Shown here: positions 1-5,457 of the stretch, piece after piece | Layout: each line of letters starts with the position of its first letter | Numbering within the stretch: position 1 is the stretch's first letter | DNA from: Pedobacter sp. | GTDB lineage: Bacteria; Bacteroidota; Bacteroidia; Sphingobacteriales; Sphingobacteriaceae | Reading direction: 5' to 3' | NCBI GenBank assembly: GCA_030149995.1 | Contig: JASLGV010000055.1 | Coordinates: 1-5,457, forward strand | DNA: 5,457 nt | The notes under the pieces: generated by a model | Seen by the model: the letters and a program-made list of their open reading frames with translations, nothing else | What the model was told of the DNA's origin: nothing | Database searches by the model: none | Translations under genes and position numbers: made by a program

Positions 1-118
1 CCGAACTTCTGCTTAGCGACTGGATGCTTAAAAATGAACTTAATGCAGCAATGAATACAAATATCAATGATATTGTAAAGCCGGTTAATACCTGCTGTTT
101 GAAGGAAAGTTTAAACAT
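1..118 (-). CDS. N-terminus of a membrane protein, probably a sensor histidine kinase (partial)
   Basis: The minus strand is open from an ATG at 118-116 to the window edge, giving 39 codons. An in-frame stop at 145-143 lies just upstream, and no other ATG falls between the two, so the start is well bounded. The peptide begins MFKLSFKQQVLTGF, a short basic cytoplasmic stretch, followed by one strongly hydrophobic segment at about residues 13-33 (TISLIFVFIAALSSFLSI). This reads as a signal anchor or first transmembrane helix leading into an extracytoplasmic region. In Bacteroidota this opening is typical of hybrid or CHASE3-type sensor kinases, in which the sensory loop follows this helix; that assignment is from recollection of the family and is not proved by 39 residues. 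The gene is transcribed away from the outer-membrane receptor gene across a 432-base spacer. Another single-pass membrane protein, such as a chemoreceptor-like protein, is the main alternative. Confidence 0.66.
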   Translation of the reverse strand, partial: MFKLSFKQQVLTGFTISLIFVFIAALSSFLSIQSLSRSS

Positions 119-273
119 TTTAATATTACTTAATTTCAGTATTTAATATACCGGGGATGATTTTTTATGCTAAATATCGGTAAAGATAATATGAGTATTG
201 AAATATAATAGTTTTTGAATAAAATGATTGGGAAAATAGCTCTTTTTTAGGATAAAGTTTTATATATGCTAAT

Positions 274-297
274 TTGTTACAAGACTGTAGGTTACAG
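274..297. promoter_or_regulatory. Two adjacent small palindromes sharing GTTACA (possible operator)
   Basis: TTGT-T-ACAA (274-282) and CTGTA-GGT-TACAG (285-297) are two short inverted repeats separated by two bases. Both contain GTTACA, at 276-281 and 291-296, a spacing of 15 bases between copies. Such paired half-sites in a divergent spacer could bind a dimeric regulator, but the repeats are short and the surrounding sequence is AT-rich, so chance is a real possibility. Confidence 0.25.
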
Positions 298-341
298 CGG
301 CCTGATTAAATCTTATGCTGCCTTAAATAATGCTAAGTTTT

Positions 342-388
342 ACAATGGATAACATCCTGAAAAATTGTTATTTCATTGTGTTTTTTTT
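342..388 (+). terminator. Candidate intrinsic terminator with no gene in front of it
   Basis: ACAATG (342-347) pairs with CATTGT (374-379), and ATAACA (349-354) pairs with TGTTAT (366-371). G348 faces TT (372-373) as a G-U wobble with a bulge, and the loop is 11 bases. The stem is followed by G and then eight T (381-388), the layout of a Rho-independent terminator reading to the right. The stem has only three G-C pairs, so it is weak. No plus-strand protein gene precedes it. It could end a small RNA, attenuate the receptor leader, or block stray transcription. Confidence 0.4.
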
Positions 389-461
389 ATCTGTAATACA
401 ATAGGTTAAGAAAAAATATTTTTTTTGCTGCAACGAATGGGTAGGTAGTGGCGTCTTATGG

Positions 462-492
462 AAAATGGAGGATGTTTGCATCATTCCATTTT
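462..492 (+). promoter_or_regulatory. Bulged hairpin in the probable receptor leader
   Basis: AAAATGGA (462-469) pairs perfectly with TCCATTTT (485-492). The stem continues with a G-T wobble (470/484), one bulged A (483) and GATG (471-474) against CATC (479-482), closed by the tetraloop TTTG. That makes thirteen pairs in 31 bases, ending 58 bases before the receptor ATG. No T-run follows, so it is not a terminator. It may be a structured leader RNA element or a protein-binding site; the function is unknown. Confidence 0.35.
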
Positions 493-550
493 AATAACCT
501 AAACAATACAACAGATACAAAATGCACTTAGGTGCCTTATTACCCTATTC

Positions 551-2989
551 ATGAAAAAAAATTACCTGCGTGCTGCGCTCTTGCTATGTCTTTTTGTTTT
601 TACAGCTTCTACTTTATGGGCACAAACAACTACGGGAAGTATAAAAGGCATAATTGTCGATTCACTTTCTAAAAAACCACAGGATTTCATAACCATCGCC
701 CTTAAAAAAGATAAGGAGGTTATAAAAACGGTGTTAACAGAAGCCACTGGAAATTTTGTATTTACCAATATTCCTTTTGGTAAATATACCATTACGGCGA
801 TTGCGGTTGGTTTCGAACCTAAAAACATGGCCATTGATTTGTCGGCATCCGATAAAACCTTAGATCTTAAAACCATCCTGATTAAATCGCAGGTTAATAA
901 TTTAAGTGAAGTGGCTGTAGTGGGAACAAAACCACTGATTAAACAAGAGGTAGATCGCATCAGCTACGATATACAGGCCGATCCGGAAAGCAAAATTTTA
1001 ACGGCCTTAGATATGATGCGTAAAGTTCCTTTATTATCGCTGGATGCTGATGATAATGTATTGCTGAAAGGCAGCGGGAGCTACAAAATCTTAATCAACA
1101 ATAAACCATCCGGAATGCTGGCCCGTAACCCTAAAGATGTACTGAAAAGTATGCCGGCTACATCGATCCTGAAAATTGAGGTTATTACAACACCACCCTC
1201 AAAATACGACAGTGAAGGTTTGATTGGTATTATTAACATCATCACCAATAAAAATGCCGATAACGGATATAATGGAAATGTGAATTTAAGGCACCAGTTT
1301 CCGGTTGGAGGACCAGGTATTGGCGCAAACTTTACACTTAAACAAGGCCGTTTTGGTTTAACTGCATACGGAGGCAGCGGATATTACAGTGCCGGCAATA
1401 CAATTTACAGGGAGTTTCGTATAACAACAGGTGCCGTTCCAACCAGTTTAACAGCCGAAGGGACAAGAGCCAATAAAGGTAATAACTGGCGCTATGGGGG
1501 TGCTGAGCTAAGTTACGAAATAGACTCCTTAAACCTGATTACCGGTGAGATTAATCCATATGGCGGTTATAATAAGCAAGGTTCTTTCCAGCATTTTGAT
1601 CTGTATAACGGTAGTGCATATAGCGCTTACGATCTGGACCGTTTAAGCAAGTATACGTGGGGAGGCTGGCAGGGTAACCTGAACTATCAGCTTGGATTTA
1701 AAGATAATAAAGAACATTTGCTTACTTTTTCTTATCGTTACGACCGTTCTTCAGAACCACAGGATAACCGGATCTTAAGCACCAACCGGGTTAACTACAC
1801 CGTTCCGGATTATAAACAGCATAATGATAACAAGGCATTGGAGCAGACCATACAGGTGGATTATGTACACCCGGTTAAAAAAGTGAAAATTGAGGCAGGT
1901 GTTAAGGCAATTCTGAGAAATAACGACAGTGATTTCCAATATCTGAATTTCAATAGTACTTTAAACGATTATTTAATTGACCCGGCTCAATCCAATACCT
2001 ATTCAAACAACCAGAATATTTTTGGTGCCTATAACAGTTACGCGATAAATCTGAATAACTGGAATTTTAAAGCCGGTGTAAGGGCAGAAGGTACTTATGT
2101 AAGTGCTGATTTTAAAACCACCAACTCTACGCTTAAAACACATTATTTTAACATAATCCCAGCCGTGTCGGTTAACCGGAAATTTAAAGATAACAGCAAT
2201 TTGAATTTAGGTTTTACACAGCGTATTCAACGCCCGGGAATTTATGACCTGAATCCGTTTGTTGACAAATCAAATCCAAATTATGAGGTATATGGAAATC
2301 CGGATCTGAAAGCGGTGTTAAGCAATAACTTTGAGCTTACATACAGTTCTTTCAAAAAAGCAAGTATAAACCTGGGTTTAAGCTACAATTTTGCCAATAA
2401 TACGCAGCAAACCGTTTACATCTTTGATCCGGCAACAAACATCACGCATATTACACAAGAAAATATTGGTAAAGACCGTAGTTTAACCACCAACATCAAC
2501 ATCAATTACCCGATTACACCGAAATTTAATGTGAGCATGGGTGGAAACATTGGTTATACCTGGATCGAAGGTATGGTAAGCGGAATACTCTCTAAAAATA
2601 AAGGTTTGATCGGATACGGAAACATGAACACAACCTATAAGTTTGAAAATACCTGGAAAACCAGTTTCTCTTTTAATTACGGTGCACCACAGGTTATGTT
2701 GCAGGGAAAATCAAATTCTTACTACTATCTGGCCTTTAGCGGGAGCAAAGACATTATTAAGGATAAGTTAACCCTTTCTGCATCGGCAGTAAATCCATTA
2801 AAAAAATTCAGAGCTTATTCTAACCATACCGAAGGATTAAACTTTATCCAGGACAGTTATTCTGAAAACTATTTCAGAAGGTTCAATGTAAGCTTGAACT
2901 GGCGTTTCGGTAAGCTGCAAGGTTCAATTAAGAAAAATGAGAGAAGCATCAACAACGACGATGTAAAGGGAAGCGGTAAATCCGGCTAA
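551..2989 (+). CDS. TonB-dependent-receptor-like outer-membrane beta-barrel protein (OMP_b-brl_3 type)
   Basis: The 812-residue product is a complete outer-membrane receptor of a class abundant in Bacteroidota. Residues 1-24 form a signal peptide (MKKNYLRAALLLCLF..., probable cut at LWA|Q25). Residues about 28-110 are a CarboxypepD_reg-like beta-sandwich (GSIKGIIVDS..., GNFVFTNIPFGKYTI). Residues about 118-235 resemble the receptor plug, with EVAVVGTKPLIKQEVDRISY and the plug-end signature GLIGIINIITNK (223-234). The rest is rich in alternating aromatic strands and carries the family hallmark QRPGIYDLNPF (560-570) followed by YGNPDLK (581-587). The tail FGKLQGSIKKNERSI (786-800) is typical of the outer-membrane beta-barrel family 3. 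The substrate cannot be told from sequence: there is no SusD neighbour, so a classic glycan-uptake pair is not supported, and no FecI/FecR pair is visible. The ATG at 551 is chosen because the signal peptide begins there; no clear Shine-Dalgarno sequence precedes it. Confidence 0.93.
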   Translation: MKKNYLRAALLLCLFVFTASTLWAQTTTGSIKGIIVDSLSKKPQDFITIALKKDKEVIKTVLTEATGNFVFTNIPFGKYTITAIAVGFEPKNMAIDLSASDKTLDLKTILIKSQVNNLSEVAVVGTKPLIKQEVDRISYDIQADPESKILTALDMMRKVPLLSLDADDNVLLKGSGSYKILINNKPSGMLARNPKDVLKSMPATSILKIEVITTPPSKYDSEGLIGIINIITNKNADNGYNGNVNLRHQFPVGGPGIGANFTLKQGRFGLTAYGGSGYYSAGNTIYREFRITTGAVPTSLTAEGTRANKGNNWRYGGAELSYEIDSLNLITGEINPYGGYNKQGSFQHFDLYNGSAYSAYDLDRLSKYTWGGWQGNLNYQLGFKDNKEHLLTFSYRYDRSSEPQDNRILSTNRVNYTVPDYKQHNDNKALEQTIQVDYVHPVKKVKIEAGVKAILRNNDSDFQYLNFNSTLNDYLIDPAQSNTYSNNQNIFGAYNSYAINLNNWNFKAGVRAEGTYVSADFKTTNSTLKTHYFNIIPAVSVNRKFKDNSNLNLGFTQRIQRPGIYDLNPFVDKSNPNYEVYGNPDLKAVLSNNFELTYSSFKKASINLGLSYNFANNTQQTVYIFDPATNITHITQENIGKDRSLTTNININYPITPKFNVSMGGNIGYTWIEGMVSGILSKNKGLIGYGNMNTTYKFENTWKTSFSFNYGAPQVMLQGKSNSYYYLAFSGSKDIIKDKLTLSASAVNPLKKFRAYSNHTEGLNFIQDSYSENYFRRFNVSLNWRFGKLQGSIKKNERSINNDDVKGSGKSG

Positions 2990-3000
2990 TTAAATTTTAA

Positions 3001-3008
3001 TACCTTTG
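3001..3008 (+). promoter_or_regulatory. Bacteroidota -7 promoter element (TACCTTTG)
   Basis: TACCTTTG is a perfect match to the Bacteroidota sigma-A -7 consensus TAnnTTTG. Transcription would begin near 3012-3015, leaving a short leader before the ATG at 3030. No clear TTTG -33 element is visible at the expected distance upstream. If real, it lets the small thioredoxin-fold gene be expressed independently of the receptor gene, which ends only 12 bases upstream. Confidence 0.5.
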
Positions 3009-3029
3009 AGGATAATTAATATTTAAACA

Positions 3030-3377
3030 ATGATTATTTACGGAATACCCAATTGCAACACAGTAAAAAAAGCATTGGACTGGCTTAAAGAACACGGCGT
3101 TGATTTTGAATTTCATGATTTTAAAAAGAAAGGAATCAGTGCAGAAAAGTTAAACAGCTGGTGCGAAACTTTTGGCTGGGAAACAGTACTTAACCGAAAA
3201 GGTTTAACCTGGAAAAAACTGACCAAAGAAGAACAGGCGGCCATTGTAAACCAGGCGTTAGCCATTGATTATTTGCTGCAAAACACAAGTGCAATTAAAA
3301 GACCGGTTGTAGAGAAAGACGGGAAAGCCGTGCTTATCGGTTTTGATGAAATTCAATATTCAAAAACACTTGGTTAA
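3030..3377 (+). CDS. ArsC/Spx/YffB-family thioredoxin-fold protein
   Basis: This cytoplasmic protein of 115 residues has the usual length and layout of the ArsC-like family (COG1393 type). It starts with the beta-strand and active-site turn MIIYGIPNCNTVKKAL, placing the N-terminal cysteine at C9 in an N-C-N-T context. It continues with FHDFKKKGI (28-36), a helical middle with LNRKGLTWKKL (54-64), and the cis-proline motif IKRPVV (89-94). This order closely follows E. coli YffB, a glutathione-binding relative of arsenate reductase. Arginines R56 and R91 fall where two of the arsenate-binding arginines of plasmid ArsC lie, but the third, near the C-terminus, seems absent (AVLIGF instead). Genuine arsenate reduction is therefore doubtful and a general thiol-redox role is more likely. 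C45 is a second cysteine but not in a CxxC pair. No arsenic-resistance genes flank it. The start ATG lies 16-18 bases from the predicted transcription start. Confidence 0.9.
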   Translation: MIIYGIPNCNTVKKALDWLKEHGVDFEFHDFKKKGISAEKLNSWCETFGWETVLNRKGLTWKKLTKEEQAAIVNQALAIDYLLQNTSAIKRPVVEKDGKAVLIGFDEIQYSKTLG

Positions 3378-3384
3378 AGTGTTT
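3364..3384 (+). terminator. Weak hairpin over the stop codon, possible terminator
   Basis: AAACACTT (3364-3371) and AAGTGTTT (3377-3384) form a perfect 8-bp stem around a 5-base loop (GGTTA). The stem contains the TAA stop (3375-3377) in its loop/stem boundary. Only a short mixed G/T/A stretch follows, not a clean T-run, and the stem has three G-C pairs. It may slow or partly end transcription of the thioredoxin-fold gene, or only protect the 3' end. Confidence 0.3.
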
Positions 3385-3434
3385 GTTATAATGTTAAAGT
3401 TTGTTAAAAACAAGCTTAAACCGTGCTACAAATT

Positions 3435-3442
3435 TATTTTTG
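3435..3442 (+). promoter_or_regulatory. TAnnTTTG match (TATTTTTG) directly before a start codon
   Basis: TATTTTTG is a full match to the Bacteroidota -7 consensus and ends three bases before the preferred ATG at 3446. Transcription from it would begin at or just inside the start codon, implying a leaderless message. The nearest TTTG upstream (3400-3403) is too far for a normal -33 element. In such T-rich DNA the match may be accidental. Confidence 0.25.
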
Positions 3443-3445
3443 AAT

Positions 3446-4180
3446 ATGTATAAACTCATCTTATTTTTATTCCTTGCACTGCCTTTTGGCGTTTTTGCTC
3501 AAACTGTAACAACGGGTACTGTATTCGATTTTTCGAAAAAAAATGTTTCCCTGCCAGGCGTTACGGTACGTAACCTGACCAGCAAGAAAATAAGCAGCAC
3601 CAATAACAACGGTAAATTTACCATTGCAGCCAATGTGGGCGATGTACTGGAGTTTTCGTTGGTAGGCTATCATACCGATACGCTTTATTTAACGAATCTT
3701 TTGAATAAGACCATTTATCTGCCGGTAAAGACAAACGATTTGCAGCAGGTAGATATTCAAGGCGCGAAGATCAATAAAGAAGTGCTCAACGCAAAAGATA
3801 CCCTTGCCGAAAAATATACGTTGCTAAGTACAGGAGGTAATCTTGGGCGTAAGAGAATGACCGATAAGGTTGGCGGGCTTAGTTTAAACCTGGGTTACGG
3901 CAAGTACAAAAGACAGCAGCTTAAGGAAGCCGATCTGGAAGAAAGGGAACTTTATTTAGAAGAGATCGATCAAAACTTTAACGAAAAAACCGTTGGTGCT
4001 CTTTTGAAACTGGAGGGCAGCGACCTGAAAAATTTTATACTCATATACAGGCCTTCTGTTGAACAGGTAAAAGCAGAGCGGCCGTTTCGTTACAGTTATT
4101 ATACTGCACGTGCTTACGAAGCCTGGAAAAAGCTAACACCGGAACAGCGAAAAATGGCTGATCTGCCAAAACTAAAATAA
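3446..4180 (+). CDS. Exported protein with CarboxypepD_reg-like domain, unknown function
   Basis: The ATG at 3446 gives a 244-residue protein opening with a classic signal peptide, MYKLILFLFLALPFGVFA, with probable cleavage before Q19. A longer reading from a TTG at 3401 would place 15 polar residues before this peptide and is disfavoured. Residues about 20-104 form a CarboxypepD_reg-like beta-sandwich: TVTTGTVFDF, then LPGVTVRNLTSKKISSTNNN, GKFTIAANVGDVLEFSLVGY, and a final TIYLPVKTNDLQQVDI. This is the same domain type that begins the receptor at 551. Residues about 105-244 are mostly charged and helical, with LSLNLGYGKYKRQQL (145-159), EERELYLEEIDQNFNEK (165-181) and a terminal YEAWKKLTPEQRK; I know of no assigned function for this part. 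The protein has no barrel, no lipoprotein cysteine and no cysteine at all, so it is probably periplasmic. Similar stand-alone proteins are common and uncharacterised in Bacteroidota. Confidence 0.88.
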   Translation: MYKLILFLFLALPFGVFAQTVTTGTVFDFSKKNVSLPGVTVRNLTSKKISSTNNNGKFTIAANVGDVLEFSLVGYHTDTLYLTNLLNKTIYLPVKTNDLQQVDIQGAKINKEVLNAKDTLAEKYTLLSTGGNLGRKRMTDKVGGLSLNLGYGKYKRQQLKEADLEERELYLEEIDQNFNEKTVGALLKLEGSDLKNFILIYRPSVEQVKAERPFRYSYYTARAYEAWKKLTPEQRKMADLPKLK

Positions 4181-4202
4181 GATTAGAAAAGGCTTTGGTA
4201 AC

Positions 4203-4240
4203 AAAAAAACCACATTGATATTTTTCAATGTGGTTTTTTT
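4203..4240. terminator. Strong intrinsic terminator, 16-bp perfect stem
   Basis: AAAAAAACCACATTGA (4203-4218) is perfectly complementary to TCAATGTGGTTTTTTT (4225-4240), with a 6-base loop TATTTT. The stem core holds the G-C pairs and the arms supply A7 and T7 tracts, so the element can work in both directions. It follows the stop of the exported protein by 22 bases and separates that gene from the peptidase. Confidence 0.93.
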
Positions 4241-4247
4241 ATCTTTA
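4240..4247 (+). promoter_or_regulatory. Near-consensus -7 element (TATCTTTA) for the peptidase gene
   Basis: TATCTTTA matches TAnnTTTG at all fixed positions except the last. A TTG at 4215-4217, within the terminator stem, lies 22 bases upstream, at the long end of the expected -33 spacing. Transcription would begin near 4251-4254, giving a leader of under 20 bases to the ATG at 4271. Some promoter is expected here because the strong terminator lies just upstream. Confidence 0.35.
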
Positions 4248-4270
4248 CCATTATAAACTTATAAATCTTT

Positions 4271-5457
4271 ATGAACTTGAAATCTATCAGATTAATCCCT
4301 TTACATATTGTACTGGTTATCTGGAGTGTGGCCGTTGTTGCACAGAGCCCTGCACCCACCAGTAATTATGATCCACACGCTGCTTTTAGTCCTTTATTTT
4401 ATACCCAAAATGGAAATGAATTTCGCTCTGCGAGCGGATATCCAGGTGCAAAATACTGGCAGAACCGGGCCGATTACAGCATTACAGCTTCTATCGACGA
4501 TCAGACAAATACCGTTACAGGCTCGGTTGTAATTACCTATAAGAACAACAGTCCGGATAAATTACCTTATTTATGGTTACAACTGGATCAGAATTTATTT
4601 ACTGAAAAATCGCGCGGACAATCTATTATTTCTGGCAAAAGCCGTTATGGTGCACAAGGTGAGAAATTAGATGGCGGATATAAAATTAAAGAGGTTGTGG
4701 TAGAACAAAAAGGAAAACCGGTAAAATTCAGCCACATTACAGAAGATACCCGTATGCAGATCCGATTGGCAGATCCGTTGGCTGCGGCAGGAGAAGTGAT
4801 CAAAATTAAAATCGATTACTCATTTATTGTACCTAAAGATGGTTCAGATCGCTTAAGCCATGTAACAACCAAGAATGGCGAAATCTTTGCCATTGCACAA
4901 TGGTACCCAAGAATGTGTGTATATGATGATGTACTGGGCTGGAATACCCTTCCATACTGGGGAGCCGGAGAATTTTACTGTGAATATGGCGATACAGATT
5001 TTGCCATTACTGCACCTGCCAACCATGTGGTATTGGGATCTGGAGAATTGTTAAATCCACAAGAGGTTTTTACTGCCGAACAACTGAAAAGATGGAATGA
5101 GGCTAAGCTGAGTGATAAAACGGTTCACATCATTACCGAAGCTGAAATTGGAAAACCAGGTTCAAGGCCGGCAAAAGATAAATTAACCTGGAGGTACAAA
5201 ATGACCAATACGCGTGATGTGGCCTGGGCTTCATCAAAAGCATTTGTACTGGATGCGGCGCGCATTAACCTGCCAAGTGGAAAAAAAGCATTAGCCGTTT
5301 CCGCACAGCCGGTTGAAAGCAATGGTCAGGATGCATACGGACGTGGGGTAGAATATACCAAGGCTGCCATAGAGCATTATTCTAATCAGTGGTTTGAATA
5401 TCCATATCCGATGGCCGTAAACATTGCTGCGGCAATTGGCGGTATGGAATATCCGGG
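4271..5457 (+). CDS. Exported M1-family metallopeptidase (gluzincin aminopeptidase-like), N-terminal part
   Basis: The frame from the ATG at 4271 stays open for 395 codons to the window edge. Residues 1-24 form a signal peptide (MNLKSIRLIPLHIVLVIWSVAVVA, probable cut before Q25). Residues about 62-260 form the N-terminal beta domain of M1 peptidases: YWQNRADYSITASID, VTGSVVITYKNNSPDKLPYLWLQL (a few dozen residues in), then AQWYPRMCVYDD (209-220) and GEFYCEYGDTDFAIT. The last residues, IGGMEYP (389-395), are the M1 GxMEN-like substrate-anchoring motif, with E393 expected to bind the substrate N-terminus. The HExxH-x18-E zinc site, normally several dozen residues further on, is beyond the window, so catalytic competence cannot be judged. 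The likely role is trimming peptides in the periplasm or outside the cell. It is set apart from upstream genes by a strong terminator. The ATG at 4271 is chosen because it begins the signal peptide; an in-window ATG further in would remove it. Confidence 0.93.
   Translation, partial: MNLKSIRLIPLHIVLVIWSVAVVAQSPAPTSNYDPHAAFSPLFYTQNGNEFRSASGYPGAKYWQNRADYSITASIDDQTNTVTGSVVITYKNNSPDKLPYLWLQLDQNLFTEKSRGQSIISGKSRYGAQGEKLDGGYKIKEVVVEQKGKPVKFSHITEDTRMQIRLADPLAAAGEVIKIKIDYSFIVPKDGSDRLSHVTTKNGEIFAIAQWYPRMCVYDDVLGWNTLPYWGAGEFYCEYGDTDFAITAPANHVVLGSGELLNPQEVFTAEQLKRWNEAKLSDKTVHIITEAEIGKPGSRPAKDKLTWRYKMTNTRDVAWASSKAFVLDAARINLPSGKKALAVSAQPVESNGQDAYGRGVEYTKAAIEHYSNQWFEYPYPMAVNIAAAIGGMEYP

Larger units (their letters stand above)
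119..550. other. Divergent intergenic region, AT-rich, no protein gene recognised
   Basis: This 432-base stretch separates the divergent left-edge gene from the receptor gene. All frames are broken by stops; the only reading frames are very short and lack coding character. It is strongly AT-rich, with T8 runs ending near 388 and 426 and a perfect AT palindrome (A6-TA-T6) at 411-424. Structured elements in it are listed separately: paired palindromes at 274-297, a terminator-like hairpin at 342-388 and a bulged hairpin at 462-492. A small GCAC/GTGC hairpin (524-535) sits 15 bases before the receptor start. No perfect TAnnTTTG promoter element was found for the receptor on the plus strand, nor its complement for the left gene. 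The length and structure suggest a leader or a small RNA, which is inference. Confidence 0.6.

Noticed and set aside
3..146. 47-codon open plus-strand frame at the left edge as the tail of an upstream gene
   Set aside because: The minus-strand frame over the same bases gives a far more protein-like N-terminus with a transmembrane helix; the plus frame has an odd AT-driven tail (NILILLNFSI) and no recognisable motif.
334..341. TAAGTTTT as a -7 promoter element for the receptor
   Set aside because: It lacks the final G, has no TTG at the -33 distance, and lies before the terminator-like hairpin, so support is too thin.
472..531. 18-codon frame preceded by GGAGG in the leader region
   Set aside because: GGAGG abuts the ATG with no spacing, so it cannot act as a normal ribosome site; the peptide is low-complexity (Asn/Thr-rich) and the region is better read as the 462-492 hairpin.
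562..960. 132-codon minus-strand frame inside the receptor gene
   Set aside because: It lies wholly opposite the signal peptide and regulatory domain of a clearly real gene and its translation has no recognisable domain; it is a shadow of the plus-strand codon pattern.
3387..3392. TATAAT resembling an E. coli -10 box
   Set aside because: The Bacteroidota primary sigma factor uses TAnnTTTG, and there is no matching -35 sequence, so the hexamer is probably chance in AT-rich DNA.
3401..3445. TTG at 3401 as start of the exported CarboxypepD_reg protein
   Set aside because: It would add 15 polar residues before a textbook signal peptide that begins at the ATG at 3446, and TTG is a rarer start.
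4308..4532. 74-codon plus-strand frame inside the peptidase gene
   Set aside because: It overlaps the M1 peptidase in another frame; the peptidase frame carries the signal peptide and conserved M1 motifs through this stretch.
5125..5322. 65-codon minus-strand frame near the right edge
   Set aside because: It is antisense to conserved M1 peptidase sequence and has no domain of its own.

Overview
The window looks like chromosomal DNA from a Bacteroidota bacterium, most likely of the Sphingobacteriaceae (Pedobacter/Mucilaginibacter type). This rests on an outer-membrane receptor of the TonB-like class with a carboxypeptidase-regulatory N-terminal domain, a second secreted protein with the same domain, AT-rich spacers, starts without a clear Shine-Dalgarno sequence, and matches to the Bacteroidota -7 promoter element TAnnTTTG. 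The taxon is inferred from protein character, not from a marker gene.

Layout: (1) At the left edge, on the minus strand, lies the first 39 codons of a membrane protein that resembles the N-terminus of a sensor histidine kinase. (2) Positions 119-550 form a long divergent non-coding region. It holds a pair of small palindromes, a terminator-like hairpin followed by eight T with no gene in front of it, and a bulged hairpin about 60 bases before the next gene. (3) 551-2989 encodes a complete 812-residue outer-membrane beta-barrel receptor. (4) 3030-3377 encodes a small ArsC/Spx/YffB-type thioredoxin-fold protein, preceded by a perfect TAnnTTTG element. (5) 3446-4180 encodes a 244-residue exported protein with a CarboxypepD_reg-like domain; its start is best placed at the ATG at 3446, just before the signal peptide. 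(6) A perfect 16-bp stem terminator lies at 4203-4240. (7) 4271 to the right edge encodes the N-terminal 395 residues of an exported M1-family metallopeptidase, cut just after its GGMEYP motif and before the expected zinc site.

All four right-hand genes point the same way. Three of the four encode envelope or exported proteins, but I see no sign that they form one pathway: each of the last three has its own plausible promoter, and a strong terminator isolates the peptidase. There is no SusD partner, anti-sigma/sigma pair, mobile element, CRISPR array, tRNA or rRNA. I did not find a convincing undescribed system. The points most worth checking are the orphan terminator and hairpin in the leader region upstream of the receptor, and the uncharacterised C-terminal half of the 244-residue exported protein.
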